A stretch of 64,000 nucleotides of DNA. Source: Conus ventricosus. Its lineage: Eukaryota; Mollusca; Gastropoda; Neogastropoda; Conidae. Numbering within the stretch: position 1 is the stretch's first letter; the number at the start of each line of letters is the position of its first letter. Of the stretch, positions 35,309 through 48,820 are shown in pieces. A program made the position numbers and the translations under genes. Under the pieces are notes generated by a model. It made no database searches and was not told the DNA's origin. It worked only from the letters and a program-made list of their open reading frames with translations. The stretch spans positions 36,353,023-36,417,022 of the forward strand of contig CM031616.1 of the NCBI GenBank assembly GCA_018398815.1. The letters run 5' to 3'.

Positions 35309-36180
35309 ATATATATATATATTTATGATCTGTCTGTTGCGTCTGTGTGTATACAAATTTAAAGTTTTTGATCCCCCTCCTTCACCGGAATCACCCACTA
35401 TCCCATTGGCCCCAGATATGTGTAACCTTGTATTTGCCTTTGGCATTTTCTCTGCCTCTTGTGGTGATCTTCATCGAGAAGCATGATGTAGTTTCATTCT
35501 TCTCTCTCTCTTCTTTTTTCTCTCACTCTCTGTCTCCTCTCCCTCTCTTCTGGCTGCCTCTCTCTTCTCTCTCTCTCTCTCTCGGGAGTATTCAAAGCAA
35601 GATGGCGGGATAAAGCAGTGAGTGGTTGGCGCTCAGTGCAAAATTGAATTAAATGAATCGGTTTGTGCTGTGACAGAGTGTTTACAGTAGTTACAGATGC
35701 AGTGTTTGGTGGTCAGAAAGGTGTGTAGGCAATCAGCTTGATGATTTGTGTGTTGGAGAGCAGAATCGGGACTTTTCGGGGTCGAAGGGGGAAAGGAAGA
35801 AATGCAAGGAAAAGAAAAATGGGCGGAGGGGTCGACGTGGCGGAGGGGAAGGTTATATTAATCTGGTTTGTGCTTGTTGTGTGGATTTGAAATAAGCTTG
35901 TGAGTGTGCGAGATGACAAAAACAGCCTTCGGCCCTGGTTGTCTGCAGCAAAATCGGCGGAATTGCGGAAGGATAATCGTGATTTCTGGCACGTCTCACG
36001 TTTACTGACATCATGGCAACGACGGAAATAAATGTGACCGTAAAGATCATGGAGGTGAAACACACATACGCATCTGGTGGCCCAGTAGTGGTATAGTGTG
36101 TTGTTCCCACTCCGGTTTTGTTTTCGCAGGGAGCATGGCGGCCCCCGGCCCCAGATAGCTGAACTCGAGGGGGCACGATG
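35309..36180. other. No gene seen; (CT)-rich then higher-GC DNA
   Basis: CT-rich at 35,500-35,582. From 35,590 a CpG-containing stretch starts (AGCAAGATGGCGGGA) that could be the 5' part of the LINE described next, or unrelated sequence. Frames on - at 35,713-36,252 have no motif. Confidence 0.4.
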
Positions 36181-39100
36181 AGTGGAGGGGTGTTGGACTG
36201 ACAAAGTCAAGATGTGTTCGGACATTCCTACGGGCAACAGCGTGGACGCCATGGCGATGTTGCTCCTGACGTCAATAGCCTACGTAGTAGAGGCCTGCTA
36301 TAAGCATACGACGTCAGGCCACCCCGGGCCCAGATACAAACGCAGAGTCAGAGTGATATATATATGAGGAAAAATTGAACAAAGAAAACAGGGAAAGCTA
36401 GCAGGAAACTAGAAACGTAATCGATAGTTTAGATCAAAGATAGACACGAAAGATGACAAGTTATTCACTGCCATAACAAACCTAAGCTTATTCAAAGACA
36501 CAGACAGACACTATAAATAGCTTGAACGGAAAGCAGGACAGCATGGCAGACACACAGAACAAACTAAGAGGATGTAGCAGACACAAAAACACGACATACA
36601 GCAAACAAAACGGCGGTTAGACACATAGGGGCAACACAAGACCATATGTCACGAAGGCTGATCTATTGGAGAGAAGGCTGGACAGGTAGGAAAGCTATTC
36701 ACGAGTGAATAATGGAAGTTCTTCGGTATAAAGGGGGATACCACGGACAGCAGAAAAGAGAACTGCGAGGGTTGATCAAGGAGTATCGGACAAACCCATG
36801 ACGACGGACGGGGGGACGGACGCGATTGATCGTGCACATCGGTTGGGGGGAACACGATCCATCCTCACAGAGACCCAGACCTAGATTGTGCGCTTTCTCA
36901 GGTGGGGGGATGCGATGGGGTAATAAGGAACCACGAGGCGCGAGAGAAGTTGAAGAGAGAAGGAATAAGAACTTTCACAGGACAGGAACGAAAAGGCAAG
37001 CAGGACAGTTAAAGACTTAAGATTCAAAGGCAAGGTGGTTATTTTGTGGGGGGAAAACTATATAGAGGGAAGTATACAGGCCACGAACGAAATTGAAGGG
37101 ACAGCAACAAGAACATATGAGACTGTACAGAAGACAAGAGCATTACGGATATGAAATTATCTCAAACAAAACGGATGTATATGAAAACAGCCAAGGGACC
37201 AGAGAGAAGAAGGAAAGTGAAAGTGACTATGGTGCTACTGGCATTCAGTGGTTATGGTGATAGGATGCGATGAGGACGTGTGTATGGGAGGAAGGAGGAG
37301 AGAAGACAAACGGTGTGAACAATCAAGGGAAGTAAGCAAAAATAAGCAAGAAGGGAAGAATGGAGGAAAAGAGAGAGAGAGAGACAGAAGAAGAGTGGAC
37401 GAATCAGGTCTGGTGATGATATATGGAAAAAAAAGGAGAGGAAGGAGAGAACGAAGACGTGGGAGATGAAAGTGCGGAAGAAAATGAAAGTGAAAGTGAT
37501 TTCGATGCATTGGTAAGCAGAATAGACGTATCAGATGAAGAGAGAGAAAAGAGGATTGGAGAGGGAAAAAGTAGTGTATGACAGAGAAACTGAATGAAAG
37601 AGGAGTGAGAGAGGAAGAGGGAGGGCGAGAAAGGAGAAAACTAACCAGTGCAAAAAGGAGTGAAAATGTACAAATAATGAAGAGAGGAGAAAGAGGGAGT
37701 ATCCGGCAATGCTGAAGGCAGGGAAGACACACACAAAAACATTACGAGAGCAAATGCCAGGGTCAACTGTTCGGACATCGATCACGAAAAATCCATTAGC
37801 ATGTGCATAACAAGCAATGGAACACGCATCGGGGGTGAGCATGATAAAAGCTCGAACCAACAGACAGATTGGGGACATTTCAGAGGTCAGGTTCATCACG
37901 GGAAACGGCGATGTGCGGCAGACATGAGGTCGAGGCACAGGAAAATGACAAACACCACGCACGCGGACATGAAGAACACCTAACACGGGAAAGAATAAGG
38001 ATGCCTAGTTCCAAAACACAAAAGCCACATCGAAGGGTATGGAAAGAAAGATATGCATAAGAAAGACGATTTTATAAAACACCCACATTAGGCAACAAAA
38101 TCAACAAACACAGACAATTCACAATAGAAGAAACCATGCAAGCACAAAGAATAATAGGCCGACAAACGAAGAGTAAGGCAACAAAAACGAATGGTGGAGG
38201 TCCCCCACACAAAAAACACACTAAGAAAACAATCCAGGACCCTCAAACAGGAATAAAAACAAACAACAAACAACAAGTACACAGTCTATCAGCGAACACA
38301 CGTTCCCAACAACAAAGAGAAATGAAGAGAGAAGGGTCCGATAAAGAGGATAGGGAGGGGCAGGCCAGGGTCAACACACAACAGAAAAAGGAAGGATAAT
38401 GATTACAGGAAGTCTGTGGAGAATGTGAGAGGGGATGAAGGAAATAGTAATGAAACGAAAAAACAAGATGTGAGGAAATGAGAGCACGAGGGAAAAAAGA
38501 TGCTATATTTTGGTTGCTGAATGTCGAAAGGCCTATTGGAAAGCTAAACAGATCCAGACTTCTTAGAAATATCCGACGTTCGACGTGTGTTGTTAAGTGA
38601 TGCATTTACATTAGTCATTCGACTTTGAGATAAAATTTCAAGAATTTTTACATTACCATGTCAGCGGGTAAATTTTACTAGAATAGGCAGACTTCAGGGG
38701 ATTATCATGTTAGTTAAAAGGAATGGTCTGAATATGGTCATCTGATATACCTGTATGTAAAAAATGTCTTTTGCATTAATAATAACAAAATGATTTGGTA
38801 AAGTGTGAAAAGATATACTGTTTTTTGGCATTTATCTATGTAATCCTGTGGAACAGTGTTTTTACTTGATAAAGATTATTATGTATCTCTTAGAACTAAT
38901 AGTACAGTATATACTTATGCAAATAGAACAAGGAATGTTTTTTTACTATATCATTGGGAGGAGATTTCAATGCTCGCATAGGGATGGGGCTTGATAGTTC
39001 TATGATAAACAATGACATTGCAAAAGATAACAAGACGTATATTCACGAAAATCAAAGGACTTTACATAAACGGTTTTGGCAAAAATGTAATGGAAACTTT

Positions 39101-42100
39101 GATAACATTCAATTTAAACTTTAACGGATTTGTACCGAGAACTTTGATTTGTGCAGTTACGTTTTATTCGGGATAGGTGGAACAGTACAATGGACTATTA
39201 TGTGTGTGTATTCTGTTGATTTGAAAAATGTAAGAAAATGTACTATGATGAAAGAATTGAATCTCACACTGCCAATCTTATTATGGAAACTTCAAAGTAC
39301 TTTGCGACCCCCCAGTGGATAAACCAAGAACATCAGCCCGAACTTAGATGGGGACCAACAAACCAACAGGAATATATCCAGGCTTATTGATGACAGAAAG
39401 ATCCAAGCAATTACTTGAACAGATCACGAAGAGATAAACACTGACGTAGATACAAGCATTTAGGAAATTTAATACACTACTTAGGAGGCGGGGAGATTTT
39501 GTATATATACAGGCACAGGAAGAAAACAATATAACATCAAAGGGTTGGTAGCAAGGATGTAAAGACAAAAGAAAGAAGCTAGATGCACTTGCAGATTAAC
39601 AATACAAACAAGAGGAAAAAAACCTAACTCTTATGAAAAAGAAAGGAGGCATATATAACAAAAGAAACAATATACAAGAGACAATTAGAGGATAAATAGA
39701 AAAAACAGTATAGAAAACAGAATATGAACAATCATACAAAACAAAAGGATAGTCAGAAATGTTGGAACATCATAAGAAATACTAAAAGAAGGAAGGACTG
39801 ACACTACCTCAATAAACCATCAACAATGGAAGAACATTTGAAAGTGTCCTATTCCTAAAAAACCGAAATACAAAAACCATACAGAGAGATTTACAACAAA
39901 ATGGTAGAGGAAGATGAAGATGAATCAAATACAAGAACTAGCTGAAGAAATATCCAACAACGAAGTAAAGCCTAGCATAAAAAATTGGAAAAAAGGCAAA
40001 TCACTGGTATAGGATGAAATACACCTGAATTTTAAAAGCATAGAGCAAAATTATAACTCCATTCCAGACAAATTATTTAATTAGTTAATACAAGATGTTA
40101 TTTCAGGAATGGACAAAAGCTGTCATATTACCTTTGTTCAAGAAAGGTACCAAACAAAACCCAGAAATTTACAGTGGAATTTCCTACTATGCATTATAAG
40201 TAAAATATTTACAGATAATAACAGAAGACTATAAAATGGGACAGAGGATGAAAATTAATTAGTAGAGAAAAGCTGGATCAGAAAAATACTCAACCATAGA
40301 CCACCATTTTCACACTGAGTATCATAGATTAGTAAACTGGCCTATATGGTAGAAGAAGAAGTAACTAGATGTTGCATTATCGATTTCAAAAAGCGTTTGA
40401 TACAGTAAATAGAAATGATTTTGGAAAAAATATTACAGATAATACAATTTCTACTAAAATCTAAATTGTTGAAAGGTATATATAGCACAGTACAAGCATG
40501 TGTTGAGACATGGGAAGAATTAACAGGAATTTTTTTCGACTGCCCCTCGAGGTGAAAAGGGATGTCTATTATCTCCTTGATTTTCTCTTATATTAGCAGA
40601 AGTAGCTGAGGAAGGTAACAATGAGAGAAGACACGGTTATCAAATTTTTACAGGAACGATGAATTATTTTATGCTATTTGCGGATTGATATAGCACTAAT
40701 TTCACGGGACAACAGTTGGACTACTGAACCAAATAAAAAACTGCAAGAAACTTCTGTTCACCTATAGGGTTAACAGTGAATCTGCAAAAACTAAAAATAG
40801 GTATTCTGAAAAGGAGGATATTAGGCAATCTGGAAAATGTTTATAAAAGGAAAAGAAATTGAAGTGGTTAATAGCTACTAAATTTCTAGGTTTTTCATTG
40901 ACAACTAAACTTTCTGGTCGATTTCTCACTTCAGAATATGCAGGCAGAGGCGAAAGGAAAGATGATAGAGATAATGAAAACTTGTATAGCTTTTGGGCTT
41001 TATAGACATCGAAATTTATTTTCTAACTTTTTTGATTCACAGGTTAAACCATTATCTTCTATATGGACTGCAGAAGTATGGGGACTAATTTAACGTTTCA
41101 GCAGTAGAAATTGTACTTTACTCGCAAGCAAAAATACCTTGGGGTAGGAATGAAAACACCTGGAAATACTTAGTATATGGAGAGTAGGTGAGATCCCCGA
41201 TATAATAGATAGTTACAATAAAGACAATTAGATAATGGCTAAGACTGGTAAAAATGGACACGGACAGGATACCGAAGCAAGCTTATGAGAGGGAAAAAAA
41301 AAACAGAGTAAACAAACACAAAATGGGCTCTAGGAATAAAAAGATGTTTAGACAGTTATGGTTTCAGAGTATGAACAATGAGGGGGCAAGAAATGAACAA
41401 GATTCATTAACGAGTTAAAGAAGAATGATGTTTAAACAGAAAGGCATGACAAATTAAAAACAGCGAGATTTACAACTTATTTTTCGTTTAACCTGCACAA
41501 AACAGAAAAAAAAGGAAAAAATTCTTACTTGTTAGTTCACTATAGATATGTTCAGGAAAGCATTGAACAAGAATGAGGCTAGGTATAATTGAATTGATCT
41601 AACAAGAAGTAATAGGACAATTTAGTGATTAATCATGCCCCTTTGTCCGTGGAAGAAACAGAAATAATTTCTAACACAATTTGTCCAAATCTACGACAAT
41701 TAAGAGAGAAATACATATTTAAATTTTAGAAATTGAAACAATTGTCTAGGAAATTTATTACAAAATGATAAAATAGATATCACACGCGGAGATCGCAATG
41801 TAGTCTTTTATGCACTCAAAAGCCAGAGAAGAAAAAATTATTTATTGAAAATAAAATTCTACGAGGGTTGGCAATGTTACCTAACATATAAGATTAGAAT
41901 ATGAAATTATAATCATGTAAGAGCGAATGGAAGATGGAACTGGAAGAAGATTGATAGAATTTGTGTAAAGAATGAGGAAAAAATGATAGACTGTCTATGA
42001 AGGTGAGACTGGAATAATGGAAAGATTGGACAAATGTCATAAGTGAAATATCCTGAAAAGGATGATGTTCTCTTGCATATGCATGGATATTTATACAGTG

Positions 42101-42240
42101 CATGAGTTGAGAAGGTGGTGATCGTTGTAATAGAAGGATGATGTAATGTAGAGATGTATTTGGATGATATGTTACTTGTATTTATTTTGTATAGGTGAGA
42201 CATGGATAGGATGACAGGGCATGAGCGGAAGATTATAAGA
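36181..42240 (+). mobile_element. Heavily decayed non-LTR retrotransposon (LINE)
   Basis: A + strand that is A-rich for 6 kb carries LINE ORF2 blocks in correct order. LGGDFNARIGM (38,954-38,986) is an endonuclease motif. A DFKK ... F-D-T-V-N block is near 40,383, and KGCLLSPL and SYILAEVAE near 40,557-40,612. A broken FADD-type box is near 40,680, LTVNLQK near 40,772, and VVNSYKFLGFSLTT-like thumb sequence near 40,865. FFDSQVKPL and AEVWGL are near 41,030-41,090. Blocks fall in different frames with many single-base shifts. The 5' limit and ORF1 are not defined. No RNase H was seen. The clade is uncertain. Confidence 0.7.
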
Positions 42241-42300
42241 TGTTGGTGTGCAGGTTAACATGTTCAGGGCTTTGGGTTGCGAGCCTTGTGTGCCTGGCAC

Positions 42301-42940
42301 CGCGCGCCCTTGCCGCTCGCGATATCCCCCCCCCCCCCGCTCCCTCCCTTCTTGCGTCCGCGGGGTGGGGGCGGGGGAGGGGGGGGCGGGCGGGCGGGCC
42401 GGGACGGCAATTAAAAGAGTCGGAGCACAGTTGCGGCGGCGCGACCGGTGCGGGTGCGGTGCGGTCTCTCCTTCTTCACTCCCTCCCCTTTCTCCCTACA
42501 TCCCCCGTGTTTGGTGGTGGTGGGGGAGGGGGGGGGGGGGGGGGAGGGCGGGCGGCAGACGGCAATAAAAGAAGTTGGAGCACAGCTGCGCGCCGCGCGC
42601 TTGGTGCGGCTCGCGTTTCTCTCTCTCTCCTCTTCCTCCCTCTCTTCCGCTACGCTGTGGTGGGGAGGTGGGGGCGCGGGGGGGCGCGGGACGAACAGCT
42701 ACAAGACACGCGGGGCAACAGCTACGCCGCGCGCCCTTGCGGCTCGCGGTCTCCCTCCCCCCCCCCCCCCCCCCATGGGGGGGGGGGGCTCGCGGTCTCC
42801 CTCCTACCTCTCTTGCGATCGGCTGTGGTGGGGTGGTGGGGAGGCGGGGGGGGGGGGGGCGGGGGGAGTGGGGCGGGCGGGCCGGGCCGCCGACAGTACA
42901 AGAGATTGGAACACAGATGGCACTTTTCATTTCATATGTT
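42301..42940. repeat. GC-rich tandem repeat, unit about 150 bp, four diverged copies
   Basis: A marker phrase recurs: GAGCACAGTTGCGG (about 42,424), GAGCACAGCTGCG (42,578), ACAGCTACGCCGCG (42,716) and GAACACAGATGG (42,909). Between markers each unit has the same order: GCGCGCCCTTGCGGCTCGCG, a pyrimidine stretch, CTGTGGTGGTGGGG with a G run, then GGCGGGCGGGC and AATAAAAGA. Three or four frames stay open across it because of low complexity, and these are not genes. Its GC content stands out from the AT-rich flanks. Confidence 0.75.
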
Positions 42941-43047
42941 TTCTTTTGAAAAATCGTAAAATTTGACGCGGCGAACTCCTTGTGTATAGACCTTTGGCTC
43001 ACAATAAATGGCGTGGCGTTAAACGCGCGTCAAGAGTCAGAGTCAAG

Positions 43048-43114
<67 letters not shown>

Positions 43115-44766
43115 TCTTCCCTTCTCTCTATTCTGCCTCACTCTGTAAGTGTCTAAATATATACATGCATACAGAGTTACGTTTTTAATCATTAACTCTC
43201 AGTTGATATCCAAGCAGTTTTCCCCTCCCACCCCCCCCCCCCCACCCCCCCCCCCCACACCACACACACCACACACACACACACACAGCCCCTCTTACTA
43301 TTACCCCTCATTTTCTGCCCCCTCTCATGCATATGTATGCACATGACATAAACTCTCTCTCTCTCTCTCTCTCTCGCTCGCTCTTTCTCTCTCTCTCTCG
43401 TTCTCTCTCTAGCTCACACCCACATGTATAGATACACACATTCACATACATTCTTGTAAACAAGCCGCAGTCTTTCAACAGCAAACAAACAAAATCTGCA
43501 GCACAGCTTTCCAGCTTAAAAAGCAAACATGGATGTGTTGTGTACCCACGCATTTGCGTCATAATCTGACCTTTTTCTTCCAAATGTTTCTTTTTCTATG
43601 TAAAACAACAGTACAAATATATAAACAAAAGATGTCCAATCCAAGCTCTGCGTGTGTCTGTGTTTGTGTGTGTCAGAGAATTGGGGAGGTATTGTAAGGT
43701 GTGGGATTTTGAGGGGGAGGCCGAGGAAGGGGGTGTTGGTTTTGGTGCTGTTTTCATGTAACTGTTTTAATTCGGAGTACATTTCAAATCAGATTTTTTT
43801 TTGGGTTGTTTCTTATTCTTTCTTTTTGTTTGACAGATATTGAATTTGAAATAAGCTATTTATCTTTAGGTTCAGCAAACAAACAAGCAAACAAAAAACC
43901 AGCTTTGTTGGCGATAAGAAAAAACAGGCAAAGGAAAAGATATTTACCATGTAGTCCATGGTGGAGAGAGTGGCCTGTGTCTCACCTCACTGGAAGGGGA
44001 GATGGAGAGAAAGCAGACCTCTGCCAAGGTTGAAAGGATTCTGGATCTGCCCTTTTAATTAATGTGGATCTGCATCTTGGATCTACACTCAGATTTAATG
44101 GGTTCACCTTTCAAGGCCATATTTCTTCTTTCCATCAATTTGTGGTTGGTATTTTTTTTGCGTGATCAGACACTGTCAGCCCATTCTGCCATGTTTAAAT
44201 GTTTTTTCTTTAACTTTTGTTTTCTTCTTTTTTTTTCTTTTTTTTTTTTTTTTAACTTGGGAGTTTTTTAAAAAATGCAGAAAGGCTGGTGCTGTCACCA
44301 CAGCCAGTCTCATTGTTACAAACTGATGCCTTTGATTTGTCTGGTTTGTTCTTTTTTAAGATGGGATCCCCCCCCCCCCCCCCTCCCCCTACACACACAC
44401 TCATTGTTGCCAGCTGTAAAAAGCACTTTTGCATTCAGCTGGGTTAAAGTAGTGAATTGAATTGAATGCTTAAATTAAAAATATTAAAAAAAAAACCAAA
44501 ACAATCAGTGTGGAAAATTATGTGTAACAGATAAACAAAAACACCTGCTGACTTTTTGAATGTTTTCATGTTATTGTGCAGTACCAGCACTCTCCCAGTG
44601 TGTTTTGCTGTACGGTAAAGATAGAAACAGACAGACACTGGAGAGCAGCTTTAATTTCTTACAGAGAATCTTTTGGATGGCAGAATTATAATAATATCAG
44701 AACGCATCATACATTACTACTTTCTCTCTCTCTCTCTCCCCCTCTGGCTCTCTGTCTTTTTCGTTT
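42941..44766. other. Microsatellites and spacer, no gene seen
   Basis: (CT)n at 43,051-43,110 and 43,353-43,410, C/A-rich tracts with poly(C) at 43,229-43,256, a T run at 44,229-44,253 and poly(C) at 44,369-44,383. No exon recognised. Confidence 0.6.
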
Positions 44767-44801
44767 CATGCACATGGATACTGTGGGAGAAATAGATCAC
44801 A

Positions 44802-44856
<55 letters not shown>

Positions 44857-45086
44857 CCCCCCCCCCCCCCCCCCTTTCCTCCCTCCCCACTTGGATACTG
44901 TGGGAGAAATAAAATGTGCTCTCTCTCCCCCCTCCTTCCCCACTTGAATACTGTAGGAGAAATAGAATGTGCTCTCTCCCCCCCCCCCCCCCCCCCTTTC
45001 CTCCCTCCCCACTTGGATACTGTGGGAGGAATAAAATGTGCTCTCCCTCCCTCCCCACTTGAATACTGTAGGAGAAATAGAATGTG

Positions 45087-45090
<4 letters not shown>
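44767..45090 (+). repeat. Tandem repeat with five copies separated by pyrimidine runs
   Basis: The unit GGATACTGTGGGAGAAATA, then RAATGTGCTCTC, followed by C- or CT-rich sequence, occurs at about 44,774, 44,892, 44,945, 45,014 and 45,060. The cores are well kept, while the pyrimidine spacers vary from about 15 to 80 bases. Confidence 0.9.
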
Positions 45091-45162
<72 letters not shown>

Positions 45163-45828
45163 ATTTGTAAGAACCCACAAATATGCTGTTGGTCAGAAAT
45201 CCTAGTTAACAAATTAAGCTAATCATTAATGTGTTTAAATGAATTCAAATTCAGTTTGAATATAGATGGCATAAGAAGAATTTTTGGTGTGAAAAATCAT
45301 TTTGAATCAGAAAACGTACTCTTGAACAGTTGAAAATCAGCCAAAGGTGTGTGAGGCTTGACACTTGTCAGACTGAAGAGAGTGAATTTCATTTTCACAC
45401 ACTTTTTTTTTTCAGAAAGTGGGTTGATTTGAGATAAGACTGCCACATGCCCATTTTAGAGATGATGAGTGGTCTTATCTCAGGGGTGACCAAAAAAAAA
45501 ATCACCCCACTTTTAAAACCACCCCATTTTGTGGTAAATTCCCCTTTCTCAAGCCCATTTACCCCCCCCCCCCCCCCCCCTTTTTTTTTTCTTTTCTTAG
45601 GGGTTCACATCTACACTCACACACACACACACACCACACACACACACGCACACGCACACACACACACAGGTGTACAAAGACTAGGGTTGTTTGAGAAGGG
45701 ACAATGGAAAGATGTCTGTCTGTAGAGAACAGGCAGGTGCTGTTCACACCACACTATTTTACTCCTGGACAACATGCGAGCTCACACACGCACACACACA
45801 CCCACACACACAACACACACACACACAC

Positions 45829-45876
<48 letters not shown>

Positions 45877-46195
45877 AGAGGAACAGCTTGGGAGGTGTGC
45901 ATGATAATACTTATTGTGTACGTATCTCCCAAGGTGCCTATGACTATGAGAGAGAGGTTTTCTTGTATGAAGCAAGTGAGTGTGTTCTCTTATTGAAAGA
46001 AACGTTAACCAGAAGTGATTGTAAAAATTCTTAGCAGTCTGTGTGGGCAGTAGAACTTTACAAACCGCCAGTGTGGTTCTGAAGTAATGTATGCACTTTT
46101 CCAAAAGTCAGCTGCAGTGTATTGAGAGTAAATGCTAATGTTGTCTGTGTCTCCAGTATTTCTCTTCCTTTCTGTTTGTCGGTCTGTTTCTCTCT

Positions 46196-46278
<83 letters not shown>

Positions 46279-46324
46279 ATGATTATTGTTCTTAAACTTA
46301 TCTTTGAAGTAAGTTCTTGTAATT
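45091..46324. other. Microsatellites and spacer, no gene seen
   Basis: (CT)n at 45,091-45,162, poly(C) at 45,562-45,580, (CA)n at 45,617-45,668 and 45,784-45,871, and (CT)n at 46,196-46,276. No exon recognised. Confidence 0.7.
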
Positions 46325-46404
46325 TTTTTTATAAAGTGCTTGAAAAGTCCTTAAAAAGCCCTTGAATTTTTTGTTGTTGGGAAATCTGTACATGAACCTG
46401 AAAC
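46325..46404 (+). repeat. Right end of a dispersed element related to 59,945-60,443
   Basis: GTGCTTGAAAAGTCCTTAAA, GCCCTTGAATTTTTTG and GTACATGAACCTG parallel GTCCTTAAAACGTTCTTGAA and CATATGAACCCTG at 60,395-60,443. Only this end is visible here. Confidence 0.5.
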
Positions 46405-48682
46405 CCATTCTGCAGGGAAAGTCTTCAGGATTTGAGAGTCTCCCTGGTCAATGAGCAGAGAATGGCTGCACTTTGCAGGAGTAAGTTTTGAGCACCAGGC
46501 AAAGGCATCAACAGATGACAGGTTTGACTCCCAGACTACAACTCCATTTTTATGTTTTTCATTCCAGTAGGAATAGAGAGAGAGAGAGTGAGAGAGAGAG
46601 AGAGAGAGAGCTGTCGTGCAGAATGCCCATCGCGCTGAAGACGTCGCATAATTACCCCCCCCCCCCCCCCCCCTCCTTTATTGTTGTTATCTTGTTGTTG
46701 TTGCATGAGTAGACTGTAAGTGGGTGGTATTCTCAAGTGAGGGTCCCTGGGACTTCCCAAGAAAACCAGCCATAGGAAGCCCTGCAGCTCCTTTATTTTG
46801 GCATCATGCATTATAATTATCATGTCGAAGCTTGAAAGCTGCAGCCAGTACGCTGGCTCTGATCCCATTTTTTTTGTCAGCGAACACAGTACTTAGATGT
46901 CCCGTGAAGAGTTGCGCTTTTAAAACTCCCCATTCTGTTGATGATTTCATGAAACAGTATACTCACTCGTTTTGTCACTTTTTTCCTCAAGCAATTTTTT
47001 TTTTTGTAATTTGGTCACTTGGTCCATCACCAGCAAAACTCTGTACGTTTGATTATATTACTGATGATATCATACCGTATTTATGTTTGGTTTCTGCTAA
47101 CAGTACGAATGACACTCTGTCACTTAATGCTGTGGCTTTTCCCCCATCGCCTGGAACCCTAGAGCCCGCTGCACTATCTTGACACATGATAATGACACCT
47201 CGGCACAGCTGTCGGTGGCGTCAGTCAGGCGGCGTGGGCAGGGCTGCTCATCCTAAGGATGCTAGGTTTTTTGGGTGGTTTTCTTTTCTTTCTTTCTTTT
47301 TTTTTTTTTTTTTTTGGATCCTGTCCCGCTGGAGTCCTGGCCCTCCTTTTTGAAGAAGGAACATTTGCTGGCACACTTCAGTCATTGCCTTCCCCCTGAG
47401 TGTTGTTTTATTGGCAGTAAATGCGTTTTGATTACCGTAATTTCCGGGCCATAAAGGCAAAGCACACAGGTATGTAAAAAAGATTGTTAGCGGCACCCGC
47501 CAAATTGGTTAAAAAAAAAAAAAAAAAAAATTTAAGCTGAGAAGAAAAACAGATTAGCTGCAACTGGTCAGAGTCCCTGTTTGCCAGGGTGTGGTGTTTT
47601 TTTTTCATTTTTTTTTTTTTCAATGTATTTTGGGGGGAGTTGAATTCAGATGTATGCAACAAGTTGTTTGTTTTAAATCCGGATGCAACAATTCAAGTGA
47701 AATGACTGGTGCATCCAGGTTCTGTGACCAGCCTTCATGATACCTCCATAGTCTAGCTACCATGTGATACACATGCATACTTTCTCCTTGGGTTTCTCCT
47801 TACTCAAGACATGCCTGCTGTGAGGTCATCAGAGTTGTTGGCAATGGCAGGTTCATAAGTAAGGTCTTTGAATGGACGTCATGATAAGCCCCGGGGGGGC
47901 ATGCTTACCCATGCTTGCATCACACAACTGAGCAATAATTGTCAGTAGGGGGCTTGGTAGGTGATCTCCTGGTTACGTTGGATCAAACGGGCATCACTGA
48001 CAACCTGTAAAGTGTCACAGCAGCAGTGCAGTCTCTCCTCAGGTGGGCTGCTGCATGGAGGCTTGATGATTGTTCCTTCTGGACAGTGACACTAGGGCTG
48101 CAGTTGGACTAAAGAGGGCGTCCTGTGTTGGCGCCAGAATGGGTGGCATGAAGAGTTGTGCCTCTAGAAGCGACAGAAGATGTGACAACAACGAAAAAGA
48201 AGTGCTACCAGCTTTTTTTCCAAGGTTATCTTGCATACAGACAGAAAAGATGCCAAGGAGATCCCTGCACCCACTGCAGACCAGGCACCTTTACTCATTT
48301 GGTGCATTCATTAAACCGAAAAGCATGGACAACTAAAAGTCATTTCAGTGGAGCTTCAGATGTTGGTGCACCCACGCCACTGGCTTGCTCATTTTTTAAA
48401 TGACATGTGGTATGTAGTGTGTGCCCAGGTGAGCATGATGGTTTCGTATTGATGAGCCTGTGTCAGACCATTGTGAAGAATCATTGTCAGTATTGGATAC
48501 AGCGAAAGATTGCTTCTAGTTCTGCACAATGAGAAACCTCTCAAGTGGAAGTGCATTGCAAATGCTGTTTTGATTAGCAGTTTTTTTTTATCTTATAAAC
48601 AGTTAATGTAAATAATGCTTGTCACCTCTCTCTGTTCTTTGTTGGCAACATCTCTGGTCTACCCCTTTCCCCCACCCCTTCA

Positions 48683-48742
<60 letters not shown>

Positions 48743-48820
48743 CAAACCTCCTTCCATTGCATTACTCATATTCCAGAATAGGGGAGCATACCTGCATTTA
48801 AAAAATGATAAGTAACTTTT
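46405..48820. other. Spacer with one possible repeat end, no gene seen
   Basis: Poly(C) at 46,655-46,672, T runs at 47,300-47,316 and A runs at 47,511-47,530. GATTACCGTAATTTCCGGG at 47,429 resembles the edge of a repeat widespread in aquatic animals. A 116-codon frame (46,832-47,182, +) has no support beyond being open. (CA)n at 48,684-48,740. Confidence 0.5.

Noticed and set aside
38954..41100. Assigning the decayed LINE to a specific clade
   Set aside because: Frame changes prevent a reliable reading of the diagnostic regions; only the general endonuclease/reverse transcriptase architecture is supported.
42240..42966. Frames of 172-239 codons in three frames on +
   Set aside because: They span GC-rich repeats with G and C homopolymers; openness follows from low complexity and several frames are open at once.
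46832..47182. 116-codon frame with a hydrophobic start
   Set aside because: No family, no splice or promoter support, and it includes T-run translation; the signal-peptide look is weak.
47429..47520. ACCGTAATTTCCGGG phrase as the end of a named transposon
   Set aside because: The phrase feels familiar from widespread repeats, but I cannot name the family or see its other end.
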